A stretch of DNA of 64,000 bases, taken from the NCBI RefSeq assembly GCF_007713735.2, contig NZ_VMNW02000010.1, positions 62,001 to 126,000 on the forward strand, in the 5' to 3' direction. The stretch's first letter is position 1. Each line of letters begins with the position of its first letter. A model generated the notes under the pieces. It worked only from the letters and a program-made list of their open reading frames with translations, had not been told where the DNA came from and did no database searches. Made by a program: the position numbers and the translations under genes. Of this stretch, positions 54,878-62,901 are shown piece after piece. Source of the DNA: Amycolatopsis acidicola (GTDB lineage: Bacteria; Actinomycetota; Actinomycetes; Mycobacteriales; Pseudonocardiaceae).

Positions 54878-56530
54878 TCAGGCGACGAGCTCGCGCAGTT
54901 TGAACTTCTGGATCTTGCCGCTCTGCGTCATCGGCAGTTCGTCGAGCACCACGAGGCGCTCGGGCAGGTAGTGCCGGGAAAGACCTTGCGCGACAAGGAA
55001 TTCGCAGAGCCCGGAGAGATCGAGTGTCACGCCCGGCTTGGTGACCACGACCGCGCAGGCGCGCTCGCCGAGCCGCTCGTCGGGGGTACCGATGACCGCG
55101 GCGTTGAGGATGCCGGGGTGGTCGAACAGGACGGTTTCGATCTCGGTCACCGGGATGTTCTCGCCGCCCCGGATGACGATGTCCTTCACCCTGCCCCGTA
55201 AGGAGATCCAGCCGTGCTCGTCCATGCTCGCGGTGTCACCGGTGCGGAACCACCCGCCAGGCAGGAAAGCGGCGTCCGTGGCGTCCGGGCGCTCGTAGTA
55301 GCCCAGGAACAGCGACGGCCCCCGGACGAGCAGCTCGCCGATCTGCCCGGCGGGCAGATCGGCACCCGCTCCGTCGGCCACTTTCGCTTCCGAGCCCACG
55401 AAAACCGAGCCGTCCGTGGTCTGGATCGGATCGGGCTCCGCCGGGGTGCTGGAGATGATGATGCTGCATTCGGTCATGCCCCAGGCCGGCGCGATGTAGG
55501 CGCCGAGCGCACGGGAAGCTTGAGCGGGCAGGTTGCGTGGCACCGAGGAGCCCGCGAGCACGATGCACCGGAACGGGCAGTCCGGGTCTTCCGCCAGGTC
55601 GGTGCGCATCATGTCCTGCAGGAAGGTCGGCGCTCCGAAGAACGCGGTGACCTTCTCGGCGCGGATGATCTCGACGCCCCACTTCGGGTCCCAGCGGTCG
55701 ACGTGCACCCCCGTACCCGCGACGTACACGGTGAACAGCACACCCCACACGAACCCCGTGTGGTGCCCCGTCGGGGAGGCGACCAGCTGGATCATCGGGT
55801 CACCGAAGGTCGCGGGGCCGACGTGCTCGGCGAGCTGGGCGGCGCTGTAGATCAAGGTTTCGTGCGTGTGCATCGCCCCTTTCGGCTCCCCGGTCGTGCC
55901 CGAAGTGAAGCCGAGGTAGCAGATCGCGTCCGGATCGCCGGCCCCGGATTCGCGACCGGGCACGGAGTCCAAGGAGGACCACAAGATTTCGCCGTCGCCC
56001 AGATCCGAATCGTCGGAATCCACGACGACGACATGCTCCAGCGAGGGCAGCCCGCCACGTAGGCGCCGAACGAGCTCGAGGTGCTCCACACTGCGCCAGC
56101 GTCGGGGAATCACGACGGCCTTGGCCTTGCTTCGCCGGAGGATCGCTTCTACCTGACGCTCGCCGTAGGCGACGGGGATGCCGACATAGATGCCGCCGAT
56201 CTCGTTGATGCCGAAGAGCAGGGCCCCATAGGAGATCCAGTTCGGGAGCATCACGGCGACCGTGTCGCCCGCGCCCACCCCCAGGTGAGCGAGCGCGGAC
56301 GCGGCGTGCGTGGCCGCGGCATCGAATTCACGGTAGGTCTGCCGCTCGATGGTGCCATCCGACCGATAGCCGACGAGCGCTTCCCGCTCGGGGTGTTCGG
56401 CGGCGACCGCAGTGAGGACTGACCGAATGGTGCGGCCCTGCCAGTGGCCCTCCGCGCGAAACCGTGCGACGTCCGCCTCGGTGATCGGGGTGCCACCGGT
56501 CCGCATGAGGCCGGAAAGTGACAGTGTCAT
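54878..56530 (-). CDS. AMP-forming acyl-CoA ligase (cyclohexanecarboxylate-CoA ligase-like)
   Basis: A 550-residue adenylate-forming ligase. LGFTSGTTGEPKGAMHTHET is the P-loop, APAWGMTECSII the acyl-pocket motif, GWFRTGDTASMDEHGWI the adenosine-binding part, and QSGKIQKFKLRE holds the catalytic Lys. The overall form resembles AliA/cyclohexanecarboxylate and 2,3-dihydroxybenzoate-type ligases rather than acetyl-CoA synthetases. AAGGAA precedes ATG 56530. It would activate the incoming acid of the 52-64 kb pathway. Confidence 0.85.
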   Translation of the reverse strand: MTLSLSGLMRTGGTPITEADVARFRAEGHWQGRTIRSVLTAVAAEHPEREALVGYRSDGTIERQTYREFDAAATHAASALAHLGVGAGDTVAVMLPNWISYGALLFGINEIGGIYVGIPVAYGERQVEAILRRSKAKAVVIPRRWRSVEHLELVRRLRGGLPSLEHVVVVDSDDSDLGDGEILWSSLDSVPGRESGAGDPDAICYLGFTSGTTGEPKGAMHTHETLIYSAAQLAEHVGPATFGDPMIQLVASPTGHHTGFVWGVLFTVYVAGTGVHVDRWDPKWGVEIIRAEKVTAFFGAPTFLQDMMRTDLAEDPDCPFRCIVLAGSSVPRNLPAQASRALGAYIAPAWGMTECSIIISSTPAEPDPIQTTDGSVFVGSEAKVADGAGADLPAGQIGELLVRGPSLFLGYYERPDATDAAFLPGGWFRTGDTASMDEHGWISLRGRVKDIVIRGGENIPVTEIETVLFDHPGILNAAVIGTPDERLGERACAVVVTKPGVTLDLSGLCEFLVAQGLSRHYLPERLVVLDELPMTQSGKIQKFKLRELVA

Positions 56531-56540
56531 GGGAATTTCC

Positions 56541-57548
56541 TTATCTGTGCGCCAGAAGGACTTCGGTGTCCGCTCCGGCCGCCGCGGCACGGGCACTGTG
56601 CGTGGCATCGGTGGCCGCGCGGAGCGAGACGGCGTCACGCAGAAGACGCTCCACGCCGTATTCCGCCAGGTAGCCGTAGCCGCCGTGGGATTGCAGCGCG
56701 GCCGCAGCGACGGAGATCGCACGTTCGCAGTTCCGGGCGAGCACCGCGGCCGCCCGGTGCGGTGTTTCGGGCGCGGCCAGGGCTTCCGTGAACGCCTCTG
56801 CCGCTGTGGCGGACTGCTCGAAGAGCGACTGGCGGACCGTGGGCAACGCGGTGAGCGGAGCCCCGAATTGGACTCGCTCGCGCGAATAGGCGAGGGCGCG
56901 CTCCGCCGCCTCAGCGGCTATCCCGGCCGCGATCGCGCCACCCGCGAGCTGCAGGCGTGCGCGTACCCCGGGGGTCATGGGAAATCCGTTCACCGGTGCG
57001 TCGACGGTCGCCGAGATGGTCATCGCGCCCGCAAGACCGGTTCGGCGCAGCACATCCCCGTAGCCGAGCGAACCCGGCTCGATCAGCCAGGCGGTATCAC
57101 CGCCGAGCACCAGCACGTGCGGTGACCGTCCCGCGGGGTCCAAACGCGACAGACGCCCACGCAGACGAGCTTCGTCCTGGTTCAGCTCGCTTCGCGGCGA
57201 ATCGGCGTCCACTACGCACACCAGGTCTCGTGCCGCGTGCACGGATTCCAGCACCCGTCCGTCGAGAACCTCCGCCGCCGCGTGGGCTTGTGCCGACGAC
57301 CAGGCCAACGCCGGCCAATATCGTCCCAACGCGGCCAGCGCGGTCAGGCGGAGCACCAGCGGCGCTCCCCCGCCGCCCCGCTCTTCGCCGGCGCCCAGCG
57401 TCCAGAGCCCGGCGTCGGCCAGGGCGTGCCGCGCTTCCCCGATCTTGTCCGGGGCGTCGTCGCCGGGCGCTTCGCCGTATTTCGCGACCACGGCGTCGAC
57501 GAGATCGATCACGTCCCGCTGATCCTGGGACAGTGGGATCCCGCTCAC
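56541..57548 (-). CDS. Acyl-CoA dehydrogenase-like protein without a catalytic base
   Basis: A 335-residue protein, shorter than the usual ~380. The C-terminal domain is recognisable (YSRERVQFGAPLTALPTVRQ, HGGYGYLAEYGVERLLRDAV), but where the catalytic Glu of the YEGT motif should be the sequence is LRAATDATH. The N-terminal and middle domains are eroded. It may be the non-catalytic half of a heteromeric dehydrogenase, as in actinobacterial steroid side-chain ACADs (family knowledge), perhaps with 60878. ATGA overlap with the next gene (57545-57548). Confidence 0.78.
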   Translation of the reverse strand: MSGIPLSQDQRDVIDLVDAVVAKYGEAPGDDAPDKIGEARHALADAGLWTLGAGEERGGGGAPLVLRLTALAALGRYWPALAWSSAQAHAAAEVLDGRVLESVHAARDLVCVVDADSPRSELNQDEARLRGRLSRLDPAGRSPHVLVLGGDTAWLIEPGSLGYGDVLRRTGLAGAMTISATVDAPVNGFPMTPGVRARLQLAGGAIAAGIAAEAAERALAYSRERVQFGAPLTALPTVRQSLFEQSATAAEAFTEALAAPETPHRAAAVLARNCERAISVAAAALQSHGGYGYLAEYGVERLLRDAVSLRAATDATHSARAAAAGADTEVLLAHR

Positions 57549-58324
57549 TGCCAGAACCTTTCGGGGTCCGGCGCCCTGCGCTCGGCGAACGCATTGCTCA
57601 TCTCGTGCGCCTCACCGGTCGTGAGGTAGAGGGACAACTGTTGATCGTGGGCCATCCGCGCCTGGCCGGAAACTCCGTTGTGGCGGGCGGAGAAGGCCGC
57701 CTTCATCCCGCCGATGGCCAGTGGGCTCCGCGAGGAGATCTCCCTCGCGACCGAACGGGCGCGCGCCAGCAGGTCCGCGGCGGGGACGACGTCGTTGACC
57801 AGGCCGCGCGCGAATGCTTCCTGGGCGGAGTACTTCCGGTTGAGGTACCACATCTCCTTCGCCCGCTTGCGGCCGATCGAGTCCTCCAGGTACCAGCTGC
57901 CGTATCCGGCGTCGAAGCTGCCGACGAGCGGGCCGACCTGGCGGAACACCGCGTTCTCCGAAGCGACGGTGAGGTCGCAGACGTTGGCGAGCACGTTGCC
58001 GCCACCGACCGCGAACCCGTTGACCGCGGCGATGACCGGCTTCGGAATGGTGTCGATCGCCTGGTACACATCGATGATCGGCAGGACCTGTGACTGGTCC
58101 AGTGACGTGGTCTCGTCGTGCTCGCCGCCGATGCAGAAGAACTTCTCGCCCGAGCCCGTCAGCACGGCCGCACGCAGCCTCGGGTCCAGCCGAAACCGCT
58201 GCAGCACGTCGAACAGCTCCAGGCAGGTCTGGTGCCGGAACTTGTTCGCCGCTTTCTCCCGGTTGATCGTGATGGTCAGCACCGGCTCGTCGCGCTCGAC
58301 GAGGATGTCTTCGTAGTCGGTCAT
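57545..58324 (-). CDS. Crotonase-family ring-cleaving hydrolase (BadI/MenB-like)
   Basis: A 259-residue crotonase-fold protein. FFCIGGEHDETTSLDQSQ, VIAAVNGFAVGGGNVLANVC and especially VGSFDAGYGSWYLEDSIGRK with RAKEMWYLNRKYSAQEA match 2-ketocyclohexanecarboxyl-CoA hydrolase (BadI) and naphthoate synthase (MenB). The GSxDxGYGS Asp is the MenB/BadI signature. No menaquinone genes are near, while beta-oxidation genes surround it, so BadI-like hydrolysis of a cyclic beta-keto-CoA to a pimeloyl-type CoA is favoured. Coupled by ATGA overlaps on both sides. Confidence 0.8.
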   Translation of the reverse strand: MTDYEDILVERDEPVLTITINREKAANKFRHQTCLELFDVLQRFRLDPRLRAAVLTGSGEKFFCIGGEHDETTSLDQSQVLPIIDVYQAIDTIPKPVIAAVNGFAVGGGNVLANVCDLTVASENAVFRQVGPLVGSFDAGYGSWYLEDSIGRKRAKEMWYLNRKYSAQEAFARGLVNDVVPAADLLARARSVAREISSRSPLAIGGMKAAFSARHNGVSGQARMAHDQQLSLYLTTGEAHEMSNAFAERRAPDPERFWQ

Positions 58325-59184
58325 TTCCCGGCCTCTCGCGTGCGGAATCCCTTGCCGTTCTTGGTGCCCAGCCGCCCGGCCGCGACCATCGCCCGTAGCA
58401 GGGGCGGTGGCGCGAAGGCCGGGTCGAGCGTCGCGTCGTAAGCGCTGCGGGTCGCGTGCTCGTGCACGTCGAGCCCGATCATGTCCAGGAGTTCCAGCGG
58501 CCCCTGCCGGTAGCCGAGGCCGAGTTTCAGCGCGATGTCGAGGTCTTCGGCAGACGCGAGATCGTCGTCGAAGGCCTGGACGACGTCGTTGAGGTAGGGC
58601 ATCAGCAGCCGGTTGACCAGGAACCCTGGCCGGTCCTTGACCACGACCGGTTCCTTGCCCACGGCCTGGACGAAAGCCTTGAGCCGGTCGAGCACCGCGG
58701 GTGCGGTCTGCAGTGCCCGTACGATTTCGATGATCTTCATGAGCGGGGCGGGATTGAAGAAGTGCAGTCCAGCGAAGCGTTCCGGGTGCGACACCGCGGT
58801 CGCGAGCTCCGACACCGACAGCGCCGACGTGTTGGTGGCGATCACACTGTCGGGCGCCACGACTTCGGAGACCTTGGCCAGCAACACTTTTTTGACGTCG
58901 GCCCGTTCGGTGACGGCTTCGATCACGAGCCGGGCGTCAGCGAGGTCGGCGAGCGTGGTCGTCGCGCGGACCCGGCCCAGGATCGTGACGCGCTCGTCGG
59001 CGGTGATCTTGCCGCGGTCGACGCCGCCCTGCAGGAACTCGCCCAGCCGCCGCATGCCATCGTCCCCACGCGACTGATCAGCCTCCAGCACGGTGACCTG
59101 CGCGCCACCGGCAGCCGCGACCTGGGCGATGCCCGCGCCCATCGTGCCGAAGCCGAGGACCGCGACCCTTTCGAACTCAAGCAT
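58321..59184 (-). CDS. 3-hydroxyacyl-CoA dehydrogenase, first copy
   Basis: A 287-residue NAD-dependent enzyme. VAVLGFGTMGAGIAQVAAAG is the cofactor fold; TNTSALSVSELA, the catalytic His in GLHFFNPAPLMKIIEIV, and DRPGFLVNRLLMPYLND follow. It oxidises a 3-hydroxyacyl-CoA to the 3-keto ester. The stop overlaps the BadI-like ATG, so the keto product would be handed to that hydrolase. Confidence 0.92.
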   Translation of the reverse strand: MLEFERVAVLGFGTMGAGIAQVAAAGGAQVTVLEADQSRGDDGMRRLGEFLQGGVDRGKITADERVTILGRVRATTTLADLADARLVIEAVTERADVKKVLLAKVSEVVAPDSVIATNTSALSVSELATAVSHPERFAGLHFFNPAPLMKIIEIVRALQTAPAVLDRLKAFVQAVGKEPVVVKDRPGFLVNRLLMPYLNDVVQAFDDDLASAEDLDIALKLGLGYRQGPLELLDMIGLDVHEHATRSAYDATLDPAFAPPPLLRAMVAAGRLGTKNGKGFRTREAGK

Positions 59185-59214
59185 TGATGCTCCTCGCTTG
59201 TCGGTGCCCGGCGG

Positions 59215-60093
59215 TCACGAGCCGAACAACCGGGTGTCGTCGTAGGTGTAGAAACCGCGGCCGGTCTTGCGCCCCAGATCCCCGGCGGCGACCATCCGCC
59301 CGACCATCGGCGGCGGGAAGAACCGCGGCTCCCGGAGCTGTTCGTACAACCGCGTCGCGACCTGCTGGTGGATGTCGAGGCCGACGATGTCGAGCAGCCG
59401 GAACGGGCCCATCGGGTGGCCCAGCGCGCCGGTGACCGCGGTGTCGATGGACTCCTTGGTGCCGAGCCCTGTCTCCAGTGCGGTGATGCAGCTGTTCTCC
59501 CACGGGATCAGGAAGCGGTTGACGATGAACCCCGGCCTGTCCTTCGTGACGACGATCGTCTTGCCGACCGACTCCAGGTATTCGGCCGTGACGCGGTGTG
59601 CCCAGCCGGCGGTGTGCCGCCCGTTCGCCACCTCGACCAGCTTCATCAGCGGCGCCGGGTTGCAGTAGTGCGTGCCGACGACCCGCTCGGGCCGTTTCGA
59701 GCCCGACGCGATCGCCGTCACCGACAGCGTGGACGTGTTGGTGTGGAAGACGGTTTCGTCCGAGACGATGCCGTCGAGCTCACCGAAGAGTTCCTTTTTG
59801 ACTTCGAGGTCTTCGAACACGGCTTCGACGACCACGTCGCAGTCGGCGAGGTCCTTGAGATCCGTGGTACCGGTGATCCCGGCCGACCCGGCGGCACCCC
59901 GCTCGGCCGTCAGCCTGCCGAGCTTCACGCTCTTGTCCAGGAATCCGCGCACGGTCGTCAGCCCGCGTTCGACTCGGTCGTCGGTCAGGTCGTACAGCAG
60001 GGTCCGGTGCCCCGCGCGCGTCGCGACCGTCGCGATGCCCGAGCCCATGGTGCCCGCGCCGAGCACGGCCACGGTCTTGGTTGCGTTTGTCAC
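59215..60093 (-). CDS. 3-hydroxyacyl-CoA dehydrogenase, second copy
   Basis: A 292-residue paralogue of the previous gene: VAVLGAGTMGSGIATVATRA, NTSTLSVTAIA, and a variant active-site string GTHYCNPAPLMKLVEV in which His is kept but the following FF is YC. KDRPGFIVNRFLIPW closes the domain interface. The substitution beside the catalytic His suggests a different substrate shape from copy one. GTG 60093 with GAGGAGCTG upstream. Confidence 0.9.
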   Translation of the reverse strand: MTNATKTVAVLGAGTMGSGIATVATRAGHRTLLYDLTDDRVERGLTTVRGFLDKSVKLGRLTAERGAAGSAGITGTTDLKDLADCDVVVEAVFEDLEVKKELFGELDGIVSDETVFHTNTSTLSVTAIASGSKRPERVVGTHYCNPAPLMKLVEVANGRHTAGWAHRVTAEYLESVGKTIVVTKDRPGFIVNRFLIPWENSCITALETGLGTKESIDTAVTGALGHPMGPFRLLDIVGLDIHQQVATRLYEQLREPRFFPPPMVGRMVAAGDLGRKTGRGFYTYDDTRLFGS

Positions 60094-60125
60094 CGTTCTT
60101 CAGCTCCTCCTCTGGTGAAAGCGGC

Positions 60126-60881
60126 TCAGTGCGCGGCCTGGCCGCCGTCGATGACGATGGTTTCGCCGGTCATGAAGTCGGATTCGCGGCCGGCCAGCAG
60201 GCGCACCCACGGGCCCAGCTCGGCGGGTTCGCCCATCCGCCTGGCCGGAATCGCGCGCACGACTTTCTCCGTCGTGGCGGCGTCCGCGCGCATTTCGGCG
60301 TTCAGCTCGGTGGCGAAGTAGCCGGGCGCGATGGCGTTGACCTGGATGTTGTGTCTCGCCCATTCGATGGCCATCGAGCGGGTGAAAGCGATGAGGGCGG
60401 CTTTCGACACCGAGTAGGCGGCGTGGTTGGCGACACCCATGAGCCCGAAATTGGAGGCGACGGTGATGACCTTGCCGGAGCGCTGCTTCACCAGGTGCGC
60501 GCCGGCCGCCCTGGTCAGCAGGTAGGCGCCGCCGAGGTTGGTGGCCAGCACCCGGTTCCACTCCTCGGGGTCCTGCTCCAGCAACGGGGTGCTGGCGAGG
60601 ATTCCGGAGTTGTTGACGACGATGTCGACCCGGCCGAACGCTTCCACGGTCCGGTCCACGAGGTTCCGCACCGCCTTGCCGTCGGTGACATCGGTGGGTA
60701 CCGCGAGCGCTTCCCGGCCTGCCGCCTGTGTTTCCTTGACGAACGTGTCCAAATCGGACGATGTGCGCGCGGCCACGGTGACGGCGGCACCGGCCTCGCG
60801 CAGTGTGGTGGCGATCGCCCGGCCGAGGCCCCGGCTGGCACCGGTGACGATGGCGACCTTGCCTTCGAGTGATCCGGTCAT
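60126..60881 (-). CDS. SDR family oxidoreductase
   Basis: A 251-residue classical SDR: TGASRGLG at residue ~13, NNSG, Ser in VASNFGLMG, YSVSK, and a C-terminal TGETIVIDGGQ. The position in the operon matches BadH (2-hydroxycyclohexanecarboxyl-CoA dehydrogenase), although the two 3-hydroxyacyl-CoA dehydrogenases could do the same step. Overlaps the acyl-CoA dehydrogenase stop by ATGA. Confidence 0.9.
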   Translation of the reverse strand: MTGSLEGKVAIVTGASRGLGRAIATTLREAGAAVTVAARTSSDLDTFVKETQAAGREALAVPTDVTDGKAVRNLVDRTVEAFGRVDIVVNNSGILASTPLLEQDPEEWNRVLATNLGGAYLLTRAAGAHLVKQRSGKVITVASNFGLMGVANHAAYSVSKAALIAFTRSMAIEWARHNIQVNAIAPGYFATELNAEMRADAATTEKVVRAIPARRMGEPAELGPWVRLLAGRESDFMTGETIVIDGGQAAH

Positions 60882-62110
60882 ACCAGCTCCTCGACCTTGC
60901 GTGCGGTGTCGCGCCCGATCAGCAGGCGCTGGACTTCGTTGGTCCCGTCATAGATCTGGGTGACCTTCGCGTCGCGCAGGCCACGCTCGACGCCGAGATC
61001 CGCCAGGTCGCCGTGGGGGCCGAGGATTCGCGCGGCCTCGACCGCCGCGCGGAAGCCGAGGTCGGTGCAGCTCTGCTTCATGATCCCGATCTGCCCCGGC
61101 GACGGGGATTCCTCGCGGTCGACTTCGCGCGCGATCGCCAGCAGCAGCAGCCGTCCTCGCAGGATTTCGCCGCGCAGATCGGCGAGCGCGAACGTGGCCT
61201 CGTCCGGGAATCGCTTGCCATGGATACACCGCAATGCGGTCAGAGTCCGCCCGTAGACCGAACGCGCGATCCCCACGCCCTGCGCGGCCGCGCTGATCCG
61301 GGACTTGATGACCGACGTCAGCACGATCGGCCAGCCATCCCCCTCCGCGCCGAGCCGGTTGCCCGCCGGAACTTCCACGCCGGAGAGGAACAGTTCCGCA
61401 GTGGAGGACCCGTGCATGCCCATCTTGACGAACGGCTGTCCGCGGGTGAGCCCTGCGCTGTCTCCGTCGACGACCAGCGCGGTGATCCCCTTGCGGCGCA
61501 TGGCCGGATCGACTGTCGCGAAGCAGACGACGACGTCGGCGCGATCCCCGGTGGTGATGAACGTCTTGGATCCGATCACGGTGTAGCCGACGACCTGACC
61601 GTGTTCGGTCCTCGGCACCGCACGGGTTTTCAGGCTCGCCGCGTCGCTTCCCGCGTCCGGCTCGGTGATTCCGAGTGAGCCGTAGCGCGTTCCGTCGAGC
61701 AGACCGGGGATGTAGCGGGACGCGAGTTCTTCGGTCCCGGCCTTCCAGATCGGGTAGGCCGCGTGCATCTGCGTCATGTAGACGAGACTCGTGGCCGCGC
61801 ACCCCGCGGCGATCTCCTCCATCGCGACGGCGTACGCCACGTTGGTGTCTTCGGTGCCGCCCCAGCGTTTCGGAAAGATGAGCCCGGCCAGGCCCGCGGC
61901 GGCGAGCGCTTGGTAGCTGTCGTGGGCGAAGGTGTGGGTGCGGTCCAGTTCCTCCGCACGCGGCGCGACTTCGGCGGCCACGACGTCCCGGACGCGGGCT
62001 CGCACGGCGAGTTCGCGGTCGTCGAGCAACCGGTCGCTGGCCGACTCGTCGAGCGCGTTCTGCACGGCGACGTAGCGGTCGGCATCGTAGACGCCGGATA
62101 GCGCTGTCAT
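60878..62110 (-). CDS. Acyl-CoA dehydrogenase with Asp at the catalytic-base position
   Basis: A 410-residue flavin acyl-CoA dehydrogenase: SLGITEPDAGSDAASLKTRA, IGSKTFITTGDRADVVVCF, FVKMGMHGSSTAELFLSGVE. The usual catalytic IYEGT reads QIYDGTNEVQ, so Glu is replaced by Asp. It would desaturate the ring- or chain-acyl-CoA made by the ligase. ATG 62110 overlaps the enoyl-CoA hydratase stop. An open frame continues to 63931 but covers two other genes and is not coding. Confidence 0.92.
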   Translation of the reverse strand: MTALSGVYDADRYVAVQNALDESASDRLLDDRELAVRARVRDVVAAEVAPRAEELDRTHTFAHDSYQALAAAGLAGLIFPKRWGGTEDTNVAYAVAMEEIAAGCAATSLVYMTQMHAAYPIWKAGTEELASRYIPGLLDGTRYGSLGITEPDAGSDAASLKTRAVPRTEHGQVVGYTVIGSKTFITTGDRADVVVCFATVDPAMRRKGITALVVDGDSAGLTRGQPFVKMGMHGSSTAELFLSGVEVPAGNRLGAEGDGWPIVLTSVIKSRISAAAQGVGIARSVYGRTLTALRCIHGKRFPDEATFALADLRGEILRGRLLLLAIAREVDREESPSPGQIGIMKQSCTDLGFRAAVEAARILGPHGDLADLGVERGLRDAKVTQIYDGTNEVQRLLIGRDTARKVEELV

Positions 62111-62898
62111 CGGTTCTCCCGTGTCACGGAGGGAAACTCGGGCGCACGACGTTGTTTGAAAGCCTCGATACCTTCGGCCGCTTCGGCGCCGCCGGTTGCG
62201 ATGGCGGCCAGCGAGGTTTCGTAGGCCAGCTCCGCTTCTGTCGGTGCGCCGACGCGGAGCGCGCGCAGGATCGCCACGTGCGCGCGCGGGCCCCGGGCCG
62301 CGATGTCCCCGGCCAGCTTCACCGCCGTGGGAAGCAGTTCCCCAGGCTCGACCGGTTCCAGCGGGCTCAGGCCCAGTTCGTAGGCCCGCTGCGCCGAAAG
62401 CCGGTTGCCGGAGAGCATCACGTGCGCTGCCACCGGCGTCCCGACCACTCGCCGAAGCCGCTGCGTGCCGCCATAGCCGGGAATGAGCCCGAGGCCGGAC
62501 TCCGGCAGGCCGAAGGAGGCACGCTGGGACAGCACGGAAAAGGTACTCGCGAGCACGAGTTCGAAACCGCCACCCAGGGCCAGGCCGTTCACCGCAGCGA
62601 TGACCGGCACCGGGCTGTGCTCGATCGCGGCCAGGATGCGCTGGCCCTCGCCGAGGATTTCTTGCGCGCGATGCGCGTCGAGGCCGGCCAGCTCGTCCAG
62701 GTCCGCGCCCGCGCTGAACGCCTTCTCCCCGGCCCCTGTGAGGACGATCGCACCTGCACCGGAGGCGGTCAGCCGCCTGATTTCCTCCGCCAGACCGCGC
62801 AGGGTCGCGGAGTTCAGTGCATTGTGGACCTTCGGGCGGTCGAGCGTGATCGTCGCGACCGGTCCGTCGTGCGCCACGAGCAGTTCGTTGCCGGACAT
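62107..62898 (-). CDS. Enoyl-CoA hydratase (crotonase)
   Basis: A 263-residue hydratase with both catalytic glutamates: ALGGGFELVLAS and LPESGLGLIPGYGGTQRL. KAFSAGADLDEL forms the oxyanion hole. It adds water to the enoyl-CoA from the dehydrogenase (BadK-like position). It starts four bases after the CoA-transferase stop and is coupled to the next gene. Confidence 0.92.
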   Translation of the reverse strand: MSGNELLVAHDGPVATITLDRPKVHNALNSATLRGLAEEIRRLTASGAGAIVLTGAGEKAFSAGADLDELAGLDAHRAQEILGEGQRILAAIEHSPVPVIAAVNGLALGGGFELVLASTFSVLSQRASFGLPESGLGLIPGYGGTQRLRRVVGTPVAAHVMLSGNRLSAQRAYELGLSPLEPVEPGELLPTAVKLAGDIAARGPRAHVAILRALRVGAPTEAELAYETSLAAIATGGAEAAEGIEAFKQRRAPEFPSVTRENR

Positions 62899-62901
62899 GC
62901 G

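Noticed and set aside
57545..58324. Naphthoate synthase (MenB) of menaquinone synthesis
   Set aside because: The motif fits MenB and BadI equally, but no other men gene is present and it is translationally coupled to beta-oxidation genes.
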